64,000 nt of DNA. Source: Streptomyces sp. R33. GTDB taxonomy: Bacteria; Actinomycetota; Actinomycetes; Streptomycetales; Streptomycetaceae. Positions 16,919 through 27,090 of the stretch are shown piece after piece (position 1 is the first letter of the stretch; the number at the start of each line of letters is the position of its first letter). The notes beneath the pieces were generated by a model. That model did no database searches, was not told the origin of the DNA, and worked only from the letters and a program-made list of their open reading frames with translations. Made by a program: the position numbers and the translations under genes. The stretch is from assembly GCF_041200175.1 (NCBI RefSeq), contig NZ_CP165727.1, forward strand, positions 7,496,001 to 7,560,000, written 5' to 3'.

Positions 16919-17777
16919 CCGCCGCCGACCATCGCCGCTGGCCCCGCCCGCCTCCTTCCGCGTGATCCGCGCCGCCTTCCTGACCCTGCTCACCGGCTTC
17001 GTCCTGCTGCCCGTCTACGTGATGGTCACCAGCTCGCTCAAACCGCTCCAGGACGTCGCGGGCCGCTTCCGGTGGATCCCCAGCCGGCTCACCGTCCGCC
17101 CCTACACCGACATCTGGCACACCGTCCCGCTCGCCCGGTACTTCGTGAACTCCCTGATCGTGGCGGGCGCGGCCACCGCCGCTTCCGTCGTCATCGCCGT
17201 CTTCGCGGCCTACGCGGTCAGCCGCCACCGCTTCCGCGGCAAGCGCCTGTTCACCGTCACCGTGCTCTCCACCCAGATGTTCCCCGGGATCCTCTTCCTC
17301 CTCCCGCTGTTCCTGATCTTCGTGAACGTCGGCAACGCCACGGGAATCGCCCTCTACGGCTCACGTGGCGCCCTGATCCTCACGTACCTGACCTTCTCCC
17401 TCCCCTTCTCCATCTGGATGCTCATCGGCTACTTCGACTCGGTGCCCCGAGACCTCGACGAGGCGGCCACCGTCGACGGCTGCGGCCCCCTCGGCGCGCT
17501 CTTGCGGGTCGTGGTCCCGGCCGCCGTCCCCGGCATCGTCGCCGTCGCCGTGTACGCCTTCATGACCGCCTGGGGCGAGGTGCTCTTCGCCTCCGTCATG
17601 ACGAACGACACCACCCGCACCCTCGCCGTCGGCCTGCAGGGCTACTCCACGCAGAACGACGTCTACTGGAACCAGATCATGGCCGCCTCGCTCGTCGTCA
17701 GCATCCCCGTCGTCGCCGGATTCCTGCTGCTGCAGCGGTACCTGGTGGCCGGCCTCACGGCGGGAGCCGTCAAATGA
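16911..17777 (+). CDS. Sugar ABC transporter permease (MalG type)
   Basis: 288 residues from a GTG at 16911 that overlaps the preceding stop. It has six spans and the EAA loop EAATVDGCGPLGALLRVVVP. It is the partner permease of the unit, and with MalF-type and MsiK-type partners would form the importer. The 23 bp to the next gene contains a near-duplicate of the permease's last codons (GGAGCCGTCAA occurs twice), which supplies the ribosome-binding site of the beta-glucosidase. Confidence 0.9.
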   Translation: MPDRRRPSPLAPPASFRVIRAAFLTLLTGFVLLPVYVMVTSSLKPLQDVAGRFRWIPSRLTVRPYTDIWHTVPLARYFVNSLIVAGAATAASVVIAVFAAYAVSRHRFRGKRLFTVTVLSTQMFPGILFLLPLFLIFVNVGNATGIALYGSRGALILTYLTFSLPFSIWMLIGYFDSVPRDLDEAATVDGCGPLGALLRVVVPAAVPGIVAVAVYAFMTAWGEVLFASVMTNDTTRTLAVGLQGYSTQNDVYWNQIMAASLVVSIPVVAGFLLLQRYLVAGLTAGAVK

Positions 17778-17799
17778 CCCGTTCGGCAGGAGCCGTCAA

Positions 17800-19185
17800 G
17801 TGACCCTTTCCGAAGCCCGCTGCGACACCGGCGAAGAGACCGGCCGCATCGACCTCGCCGCGCTGCCCCGCGACTTCGCCTGGGGCACCGCGACCTCCGC
17901 CTACCAGATCGAAGGGGCGGTCGACGAGGACGGCCGCGCCCCCTCCATCTGGGACACGTTCTCCCACACCCCCGGCGCCGTCGCCGGCGGCCACACCGGC
18001 GACACCGCCTGCGACCACTACCACCGCTGGCGCGAGGACATCGCCCTGATGCGGGAGCTCGGCACCAACGCCTACCGGATGTCCGTCGCCTGGCCGCGCG
18101 TGGTCCCCGGCGGCGACGGCCCCGCCAACCCCAAGGGCCTCGCCTTCTACGACCGGCTCGTCGACGGGCTGCTCGCGGCCGGGATCACCCCCTGCGTCAC
18201 CCTCTACCACTGGGACCTGCCCCAGGCCCTCCAGGACCGCGGGGGCTGGCCCGAGCGGGCGACCGCCGAGCACTTCGCCGCGTACGCCGGCCTCGTCGCC
18301 GCCCGCCTCGGCGACCGGGTCACCCAGTGGGCCACGCTCAACGAGCCGCTGTGCTCGGCGTGGATCGGCCACCTGGAAGGCAGGATGGCCCCCGGCCGGC
18401 GCGACCTCACCGCCGCCGTCCGCGCCTCCTACCACCTGCTGCTCGGCCACGGCCTCGCCGCCCAGGCCGTCCGCGCGGCCGCCCCCGGCGCGCAGATCGG
18501 CATCGTCAACAACCTCTCCACCGTCGAACCCGCCGGCGACGGCGAAGCCGACCGGGCGGCGGCCCTGCGCATGGACGGCCACGTCAACCGCTGGTGGCTC
18601 GACCCCGTCCACGGCCGCGGCTTCCCCGCCGACATGCGCGAGGTCTACGCCGTCGACCTCCCAGAACGCCCCGGTGACGCAGCGGCCATCGCCGCCCCGC
18701 TCGACTGGACCGGCCTGAACTACTACTTCCCGCAGACCGTCACCGCCGACCCGGCCGGCCCCGCCCCGTACGCCCGACAGACCGACCGGCCCGGCGTCCC
18801 GCGCACCGGCATGGACTGGGAGGTCGACGCGAACGGCCTCGAGACCCTGCTCATGCGGCTGACCGAGGAGTACGGGGCCCGGCGCATCCACGTCACCGAG
18901 AACGGCTCCTCGTACCACGACACCGTTGCCGCCGACGGCAGCGTCCACGACCCCGAACGGGCCGCGTACCTGACCGGGCACCTGGCGGCCTGCGCCCGCG
19001 CCGCCCGCCGCGGCGCACCGGTGGCCGGGTACTACGCCTGGTCCCTGCTGGACAACTTCGAGTGGGCGTACGGCTACGACAAGCGCTTCGGCCTCGTCCG
19101 CGTCGACTACGCCACCCAGCGCCGCACGATCAAGACCAGCGGCCGCCGCTACGCCGAGGTGATCGCCGCGTTCCGGGCCCTGTGA
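17800..19185 (+). CDS. GH1 beta-glucosidase
   Basis: 461 residues, a full-length family 1 glycosidase. The N-terminus FAWGTATSAYQIEGA is the family signature; the acid/base Glu is in TLNEP and the nucleophile in VTENG. YAWSLLDNFEWAYGY near the end is the conserved aglycone-site loop. The start is a GTG with AGGAG 8 bp upstream. No signal peptide is present, so it should hydrolyse imported beta-glucosides in the cytoplasm, matching the ABC importer encoded just upstream and the ROK regulator. Confidence 0.93.
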   Translation: MTLSEARCDTGEETGRIDLAALPRDFAWGTATSAYQIEGAVDEDGRAPSIWDTFSHTPGAVAGGHTGDTACDHYHRWREDIALMRELGTNAYRMSVAWPRVVPGGDGPANPKGLAFYDRLVDGLLAAGITPCVTLYHWDLPQALQDRGGWPERATAEHFAAYAGLVAARLGDRVTQWATLNEPLCSAWIGHLEGRMAPGRRDLTAAVRASYHLLLGHGLAAQAVRAAAPGAQIGIVNNLSTVEPAGDGEADRAAALRMDGHVNRWWLDPVHGRGFPADMREVYAVDLPERPGDAAAIAAPLDWTGLNYYFPQTVTADPAGPAPYARQTDRPGVPRTGMDWEVDANGLETLLMRLTEEYGARRIHVTENGSSYHDTVAADGSVHDPERAAYLTGHLAACARAARRGAPVAGYYAWSLLDNFEWAYGYDKRFGLVRVDYATQRRTIKTSGRRYAEVIAAFRAL

Positions 19186-19207
19186 GCCCGCAGGTCCCCG
19201 CGCCGCG

Positions 19208-19240
19208 CCGGGCCCGCCCCGCTTCTCGGGGCGGGCCCGG
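19208..19240 (+). terminator. Intrinsic terminator after ABC-GH1 operon
   Basis: Perfect 14-bp stem (19208-19221 with 19227-19240) with CTTCT loop, 22 bp after the glucosidase stop codon. Confidence 0.8.
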
Positions 19241-19302
19241 TCATTCGTGATGGGATGGGAAGCGACGGCTCATGGCTGACGGTTCACGGAGAGGTCGGGT
19301 AG

Positions 19303-20235
19303 ATGTCCGAGGACACCATGCGGGCGATGGCGTACGAGACGTACGGAGGGACGGAGGTGCTCACCGAGACCCGGCTGCCGATGCCCAAGCTCGCCCCGGG
19401 CGAGCTCCTCGTCCGGGTCAAGTGCGCCTCGGTCAACCCCGTCGACTGGAAGATCATGTCGGGCGGGCTCGACGCCCTGATGGACGTCGTGTACCCCGTC
19501 GTCCCCGGCTGGGACGTCGCCGGCACGGTCGAGCGGGTCGGCATCGACACACCCGAGTTCTCGGTCGGCGACGAGGTCATGGCCTACGCCCGCAAGGACT
19601 ACGTGCACGGAGGGACGTTCGCCGAGTACGTCAGCGTGCCCGTCCGCGCCGCCGCGGCCAAGCCCGCCTCGCTCAGCTGGCACGAGGCGGCCGGCCTGCC
19701 GCTGGCCGGGCTCACCGCGTACCAGCTGCTCACCCGGCTCGCCACCGGCAAGGACGACACCGTCCTCATCCACGGCGCTGCCGGCGGCGTCGGGTCCTTC
19801 GGCGTGCAGATCGCCCGCGCACTCGGCGCCCGGGTCATCGGCACCGCCTCGCCGCGCAACCACGACCGGCTGCGCGACCTCGGCTGCGAGCCCGTCGAGT
19901 ACGGGGACGGCCTGGTCGACCGGGTGCGCGCCCTCGCCCCCGACGGCATCACCGTCGCCGCGGACTTCGTCGGCGGCGTCCTCGACGTCACCCAGGCGGT
20001 CCTGGCGAACGGCGGCCGGCACGCCTCCATCGCCGACCACACCGTGCTCGGTGCGGGCGGCCAGTGGATGTGGGTCCGGCCCGACGCCGAGGGCTTGGCG
20101 GAGCTGGCCCGGCTCACCGAGAGCGGGCAGCTCACGGTCACCATCGCCAAGACGTTCCCGCTCTCGGAGCTGGCGGCGGCCTTCGAGTTCAGCCAGACCG
20201 GACGCGCCGCCGGAAAGATCATCCTGGAGGTCTGA
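19303..20235 (+). CDS. MDR-family NADP-dependent oxidoreductase
   Basis: 310 residues. A GroES-like N-terminal domain (RVKCASVNPVDWKIMSGG, VPGWDVAGTVERVG) precedes a Rossmann domain with HGAAGGVGSFGVQIARALGA. The zinc ligands of alcohol dehydrogenases are absent, which places it with quinone reductases and enoyl reductases that transfer hydride from NADPH. The physiological substrate is unknown. It is transcribed alone and converges with the kinase gene, 7 bp between the stop codons. Confidence 0.87.
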   Translation: MSEDTMRAMAYETYGGTEVLTETRLPMPKLAPGELLVRVKCASVNPVDWKIMSGGLDALMDVVYPVVPGWDVAGTVERVGIDTPEFSVGDEVMAYARKDYVHGGTFAEYVSVPVRAAAAKPASLSWHEAAGLPLAGLTAYQLLTRLATGKDDTVLIHGAAGGVGSFGVQIARALGARVIGTASPRNHDRLRDLGCEPVEYGDGLVDRVRALAPDGITVAADFVGGVLDVTQAVLANGGRHASIADHTVLGAGGQWMWVRPDAEGLAELARLTESGQLTVTIAKTFPLSELAAAFEFSQTGRAAGKIILEV

Positions 20236-20242
20236 GGCCTTC

Positions 20243-21103
20243 TCAGTTCGCGTCAGCGGTCGGCATGTTGTACAGGTCCACCATCGTCCGTACGGCCGGG
20301 GGCAGCCAGTCCCCGGCCGGCTTCTCGCCCCCGCCGTTCAGGCGCTCCAGGATCTGCGCCGGGGTCGGCCGGGCGGCAGGGTCGGTGGAGAGGCAGGCCG
20401 TCACGATCGCCGACAGGTCCGCGGGCAGCGGCCGCAGAGCCGTCGCCAGTTCCGTTCCCGGCGGGAAGGGCGCGGCGCCGCACGCGTGGCCCAGCACCAT
20501 CCCGAAGGCGTACGCGTCGACCGCCGGTGTGAGCGGAGCCCCCGACAGCTGCTCCGGGGCGAGGAAGCCCCGGGTGCCGACCAGGAAGTCCGTCCGGGTC
20601 AGGGCGGTGGCGTCCACCGCCCGCGCGATCCCGAAGTCGATCACCCGTGCGCCCGACTCCGAGATGATGATGTTGCCGGGTTTCAGATCGCGGTGGACGA
20701 TCCCGCAGGCGTGGATCCCCTCCAGCGCCTCGGCCACCCCCAGTGCCAGGGTGCGCAGCGTCCGGTCCGGCAGCGCCCCGTGCTCCCGCAGGACGGTGAA
20801 CAGGGACGGGCCGGGAATGTACTCCGTCACCAGCCAGGGCTGTTCTTCCTCGGCAGACGCGTCCACCACCTGTGCCGTGTGGAAGCCGCCCACCCGGCGC
20901 ACGGAGTCGATCTCCCGCGCGAACCGCCGCCGGAACCCCGGATCCGCCGCCAGCTCCGCCCGTACGACCTTCACCGCAACGCGCCGCTCACCGGGCGACA
21001 GCCCCAGGTAGACCGTCCCCATCCCGCCCTCGCCGAGCCGGGCGGTGAGCCGGTAGCGGCCGACCCGGCGCGGGTCGTCCGGCAGCAGCGGATCGTGCTG
21101 CAC
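20243..21103 (-). CDS. Ser/Thr protein kinase, cytoplasmic
   Basis: About 286 residues from the GTG at 21103, where the kinase homology starts (QHDPLLPDDPRRVGRYRL). The Hanks motifs are all present: glycine loop GEGGMG, AVKVV Lys, HRDLKPGN catalytic loop, DFGIARA and GTRGFLAPEQ. There is no transmembrane segment or extracellular sensor, unlike PknB. The frame stays open upstream to an ATG at 21319, and that extension is not kinase sequence: it is the coiled-coil segment of an SPFH protein (repeats of ILRAEGE). Either the GTG is the true start or a chimeric SPFH-kinase protein is made; the ATG at 21319 has no good ribosome-binding site. Confidence 0.75.
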   Translation of the reverse strand: MQHDPLLPDDPRRVGRYRLTARLGEGGMGTVYLGLSPGERRVAVKVVRAELAADPGFRRRFAREIDSVRRVGGFHTAQVVDASAEEEQPWLVTEYIPGPSLFTVLREHGALPDRTLRTLALGVAEALEGIHACGIVHRDLKPGNIIISESGARVIDFGIARAVDATALTRTDFLVGTRGFLAPEQLSGAPLTPAVDAYAFGMVLGHACGAAPFPPGTELATALRPLPADLSAIVTACLSTDPAARPTPAQILERLNGGGEKPAGDWLPPAVRTMVDLYNMPTADAN

Positions 21104-21149
21104 GGCCCGTACGGAAACCCTGGCAGGTACCGCCCGCGCGCCGCGCCGG

Positions 21150-21581
21150 AGGAGCTCCGCGACCGCCACCTCGCCTTCGGCGCGCAGGGCCGCGGCCTTG
21201 GCCTCACCCTCGGCGCGCAGGATGGAGGACTGCTTCTCGCCCTCGGCGCGCAGGATCTCGGACTGGCGGACACCTTCGGCCTGGAGGATCGCGGCGCGCT
21301 TGTCGCGGTCGGCGCGCATCTGCTTGCTGCGGCGGGAACGGCACGACCTGCTCGCGCAGGTCGATGCGGTTGCGGATCGTGTCGATGAAGGGGACGACGA
21401 CGTGGCGGCCCGCGTTGAGGGTGCGCGTGTAGCGGCCGGAGCGTTCGACGATGGCGGCGCTGGCCTGCGGGATCACCTGGACCGTCCTGATCGCAACGAA
21501 CACCAGGCCGATCAGGAGCAGGGCCGCCGCCACCCACGGGATCACTTCTGACCAGCTGGTTCCGGGAAGATCTGCTGACAA
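21150..21581 (-). pseudogene. SPFH/band-7 (stomatin-like) gene remnant with internal deletion
   Basis: From a TTG at 21581 preceded by GAGGACGG, the frame encodes one membrane span (VIPWVAAALLLIGLVFVAI) and the start of a band-7 domain (TVQVIPQ, VERSGRYTRTLNAG, RNRIDLREQVVPF). Near 21330 the homology jumps, with a change of reading frame, to the region KQMRADRDKRAAILQAEG and its heptad-like ILRAEGE repeats, which in intact stomatins lies roughly 100 residues farther on. Most of the SPFH domain and the C-terminus are missing, and the second piece runs in frame into the kinase gene. The gene cannot make a normal stomatin. Confidence 0.65.
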
Positions 21582-21682
21582 GTGCTTCCGTCCTCGCACG
21601 CGCACGCTTTGCCGGAAGCGAATTCTGACAGAACTCCGTTGCTGCGCACACTGATTGGGCGAGGTTGGGCCCGTGATCGGGG

Positions 21683-21713
21683 AACGCGGGGCGGCTGGGC
21701 GCCGCCCCGCGTT
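21683..21713 (-). terminator. Bidirectional hairpin terminator
   Basis: Perfect 13-bp stem (21683-21695 with 21701-21713) followed by TTTT on the plus strand, 20 bp past the end of the minus-strand beta-helix gene at 21733. It separates that gene from the SPFH remnant. Confidence 0.75.
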
Positions 21714-21732
21714 TTCGGAGGCCGGTGGCGGG

Positions 21733-23889
<2,157 letters not shown>

Positions 23890-24098
23890 GGGGGGCTCTC
23901 CTGACGTCGTGTATCCGGGGGGACCGAAGCGTGAGTGAACTGCCCGCCACGAGGGCCGTCAAGGGTTTCCGCGTTCATGAAGTGAAGGTCTGAGGGAGTG
24001 TCAATTGCCCGTGGGGCCTGTGAACTCGCAGTTTCTTCAATCCTTGTGAAAAGTGTTGACGAAAAAAGACGGCAGGACTCTACTGAGATTTCAGGCCG

Positions 24099-24132
24099 CT
24101 CTGTCCCGCCCCGCCCGCCGGGCGGGACAGAG
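24099..24132 (-). terminator. Terminator after the RNA-repair operon
   Basis: Perfect 12-bp stem CTCTGTCCCGCC / GGCGGGACAGAG (24099-24110 with 24121-24132). It lies 87 bp past the end of the minus-strand operon and before the promoter region of the next minus-strand gene. The remaining 23890-24098 and 24133-24219 are non-coding, relatively A/T-rich in part, and show nothing else I can identify. Confidence 0.7.
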
Positions 24133-24219
24133 CCCGGCCGTCTTCGGAGAGTGGCCCGGTCCGGAGGGTGGATGCTGCCTTGTGTTCGTTAGTTGTCGTC
24201 AGGGCGCGGGCGGGAAGCG

Positions 24220-27090
24220 TCACCCGAGGGGAGGGACCGCTCCGCACTCCGCCCAGGCGACCTCGACGCCCGCGAGGCCGGCGGACCAGCGGTCCGCGAG
24301 CCTGGCGAGACCGGCCGCATCCGGCGGGCTCGCGCCCAGCCCGATCGCGTACCGCGCCGAGACCGGGGAGGCCGCGAAGGGCCGCGGCCAGGCGTGCACG
24401 TCCCGGACACCGGCCTCCGCAAGCGCACCGAGCAGCGCACGCATCCGGCCCCGCGCCCGGCCCAGCTGCTCCTCGAACTCCCGGGGCGCGTCGGCCCGTA
24501 CGGTCACCACGGCCCACGCCGCGTGCCGGCGGTGCAGCGGCGGGGTCCCCAGGGACAGGGCCCGGGACTCCGCTTCCAGGAGTTCCCACGTCCGGTACAG
24601 CTCCCGGCCGAGCAGGTCGCGCAGCCCCGGGCCGACCTGGGTCGTGCAGCTGCGGGCCGGTGCGGAGGGCGTGAGGACGGTGACGGGGTCCAGGTCCGGG
24701 TGCGCAGGCGGGGTCGCCGACGAGGCCGGGGGCGTCAGGGTGACCGGGTCGCGCCAGTCCCAGGCCGCCCAGGTGCCGAAGAACTCCCGGAGCAGGGCCG
24801 CGGGGGACAGGTCGGCGGCTTCGCGGACCGTACGCGCCGCCAGTACGGCCCAGGCCACCCCCGGCAGTCCGCCGAACGGCGCCGAGTCCAGCCCCCGGGA
24901 CCGGGCCCACGCCTTCACCTGCCGGGCCAGCCCGGCGAACGCCGTCTGCCGGTCGCGGCCCGCGAAGTCCCGTACCGCATCGGCGTCGCTCACCGCGCTG
25001 AGCGCGATCGCGGCCGCCTCGCCGAGCTCCGCCCGCCGTTCCACCGCCTGCGCCGGGTCCACCGCGCCCGTGGCGACGACCACCAGGTCCACGTCCAGTC
25101 CGGCCGCACGCAGCCGCAGCCCGGGTACCCGCGCGCCCTTCACCTCCCGCAGCCCCTCGGCCTCCGGGACCGCTGCCGCGATGCGCTCCCGTACCTCCGC
25201 GATCCCGACCGTGCCCGGCAGGGCCGCGACCAGGTCGAGGTCGGCCCCGGGCAGGGCGCAGCCCATCCGGCGGGATCCGGCGAGGTGCACCACGCCGTCA
25301 CCGAGCGCCTCCGCGATCCGTGCGGTGAGGAACCCGGCTTCCGCATCGCGTGCGGATGCCGCTTCGTGCAGGGCCGCCGGTCCCGGTTCCGGTTCCGGCT
25401 CCTGCGCCCACCGCCAGCTGCCGGTGCCGAGGTCCACCGTCGCCCGTACCTGCATCGGCCCGTCCCCGCGCCGTGACAGCACCGCGAGCTCACCGACCCG
25501 GACCGACGCCCCCGGGCCGGATCCGCCGAGCCGCGCGGCGAACTCGGCCAGGGCCCGCTGCGGATCCCGGCTGCGCCCCAGCGTCAGGTGCGGGGTGAAG
25601 CCGTCGCGCCCGCGGCACCCCGGGAACCGCTCGGCGAGCTCCTGCCGCAGCCGCTGCCACGGCGCGTCGCCGCCCGCCGCCGGGTCCAGCCACAGCGTGG
25701 CGTCCTCGCGGTGCCCGAAACTGTGCACCCCGGCCGGCCGGGCCGTGAACGGCGCTGTCTGCGCGGCCACCTCGGCCAGCAGCGGCAGCGCCTCCTCGAA
25801 CGAGGACTCCGGTACGAAGCCGAACAGCAGGTTCACGTGCGCCGGCCAGCGGTGGACCGCCGGGTCGTGCTCCCGGCGCAGCGCCTCGACCGCCGGATCG
25901 TGCGGCGGCAGCCACGCCACCGCCGTCCGCGCTGTCGCCCGTACGTCGAGCACCGCGCGCCCGGCCTCCCGCCCGGCGAAGTCCACCACCGCCTCCACCC
26001 CGAAGTGGTCGGAGATGAACAGCCCCTCCGGACCGGGGGTGTCGCCCCGCAGGACGGCCTCCCGCACCCGCGCCCGCGCCGAGCGCAGCAGGACCCGGTC
26101 CAGCCGCGCGGCCCGCCCCGACAGCGAGCCCACCGCGGCCAGCGGATTGGCCGCCGGGTCGAAGGTCGGCGTGGCGTCGAGCGCCCCGTGCACCTCGCTC
26201 CACGTGTCCTGCACGCCGAGTGCGGCCGCCGGTCCCTCCGGCCCGGAGCGGCCGTCGTTGAAGTCGCCGAGCAGCACGGCATCCGCCTCGATGCCGCTCA
26301 AGCCCTCGGCGATCCGGGCCAGTTCGACGCTCCGCCGCCCGGCGCCGTTCTCCGTGTGGTCGCTCGTCAGATGCAGGCAGGCCACGACGAGGGGACCGCT
26401 CGCGGTGTCCACCGTCACCGCTGCGACCGCCTTGTGCGGCCCCAGCAGGTGCAGCCCCGCCTCCCGTACGGGCAGCCGGCTCAGCACCAGCAACCCGGTG
26501 GCGGCGACGTCCTTGCCGCGCGGATCGGCGCCCAGCGTGTATCCGGCCCGCACCCACGACTCCGCCAGCAGCATGCCGAGCAGGGCGGGTTCGACCTCCT
26601 GCAGGGCGATCACGTCGGCGTCGGCGGCCGCCAGGTCGGCCAGCAGCATCGGCCTGCGCCGGGCGGTGTCGATGCGCGGGGCGTCGTACCGGTCCCACAG
26701 GGTGTTCCAGGTCAGCAGCCGCAACCGGGTCGGCCCGGGGCCGAGCGACGCAGACCCGCCGGTCGGCCGCCAGGCGCCGCCGCCCGCCGGATCCCAGGCG
26801 TGCGGGGTCCGGGCGGTGAAGAACGGGGCCCGCAGCAGCCGCGGTTCGCGGATCCGGCCCGCCTCGGTGGAGTCGATCCGGTCCACGCCGCTCGCCCGGT
26901 CCCAGACGAGCTCGCCGTCCGCCTCGACGAACAGCACCCGGTGCCAGGGGATGTCGCCGCCGGGCACGAAGGAGTGCAGCGGGATCCGCTTCGGCGGCGC
27001 GCCGCGCTGGTGCAGCCCGAACACGAAGCGCGCCGGGTCGAAGCGGGGGTCCCAGCGGACCTGGTGGTAGAGCTCCTCACTGGTACGCAT
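24220..27090 (-). CDS. Multidomain RNA end-processing protein: MJ1316-EEP-2H-nucleotidyltransferase
   Basis: 956 residues. Residues 1-75 match the MJ1316/DUF504 domain (VRWDPRFDPARFVFG, PLHSF, DIPWHRV, WDR-RID), named in Pfam as an RNA cyclic-end recognition domain. Residues 122-371 are an endonuclease/exonuclease/phosphatase (EEP) fold with TWNT, LQEVE, LLGDFND and SDHFGV. Residues of about 385-561 are a 2H phosphoesterase, with H418 (HVNL) and H501 (HLTL), expected to open 2',3'-cyclic phosphates. Residues of about 575-800 are a poly(A)-polymerase-like nucleotidyltransferase: G605-S606, D617/D619 (ADLDLV), third acid around D666/D668, then a PAP helical region (VKAWARSRGLD). The C-terminus (about 825-956) resembles a PAP-type RNA-binding domain. 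The ATG overlaps the upstream ligase-kinase stop by one base, so the two are translationally coupled. All catalytic motifs are intact. Inference: recognises, trims, dephosphorylates and possibly extends broken RNA ends. Confidence 0.85.
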   Translation of the reverse strand: MRTSEELYHQVRWDPRFDPARFVFGLHQRGAPPKRIPLHSFVPGGDIPWHRVLFVEADGELVWDRASGVDRIDSTEAGRIREPRLLRAPFFTARTPHAWDPAGGGAWRPTGGSASLGPGPTRLRLLTWNTLWDRYDAPRIDTARRRPMLLADLAAADADVIALQEVEPALLGMLLAESWVRAGYTLGADPRGKDVAATGLLVLSRLPVREAGLHLLGPHKAVAAVTVDTASGPLVVACLHLTSDHTENGAGRRSVELARIAEGLSGIEADAVLLGDFNDGRSGPEGPAAALGVQDTWSEVHGALDATPTFDPAANPLAAVGSLSGRAARLDRVLLRSARARVREAVLRGDTPGPEGLFISDHFGVEAVVDFAGREAGRAVLDVRATARTAVAWLPPHDPAVEALRREHDPAVHRWPAHVNLLFGFVPESSFEEALPLLAEVAAQTAPFTARPAGVHSFGHREDATLWLDPAAGGDAPWQRLRQELAERFPGCRGRDGFTPHLTLGRSRDPQRALAEFAARLGGSGPGASVRVGELAVLSRRGDGPMQVRATVDLGTGSWRWAQEPEPEPGPAALHEAASARDAEAGFLTARIAEALGDGVVHLAGSRRMGCALPGADLDLVAALPGTVGIAEVRERIAAAVPEAEGLREVKGARVPGLRLRAAGLDVDLVVVATGAVDPAQAVERRAELGEAAAIALSAVSDADAVRDFAGRDRQTAFAGLARQVKAWARSRGLDSAPFGGLPGVAWAVLAARTVREAADLSPAALLREFFGTWAAWDWRDPVTLTPPASSATPPAHPDLDPVTVLTPSAPARSCTTQVGPGLRDLLGRELYRTWELLEAESRALSLGTPPLHRRHAAWAVVTVRADAPREFEEQLGRARGRMRALLGALAEAGVRDVHAWPRPFAASPVSARYAIGLGASPPDAAGLARLADRWSAGLAGVEVAWAECGAVPPLG

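Noticed and set aside
24053..27070. A 1005-codon open frame on the plus strand
   Set aside because: It is antisense to the MJ1316-EEP-2H-NTase gene; its translation is Ser/Ala/Arg-rich with no domain, typical of mirror frames in high-GC DNA.
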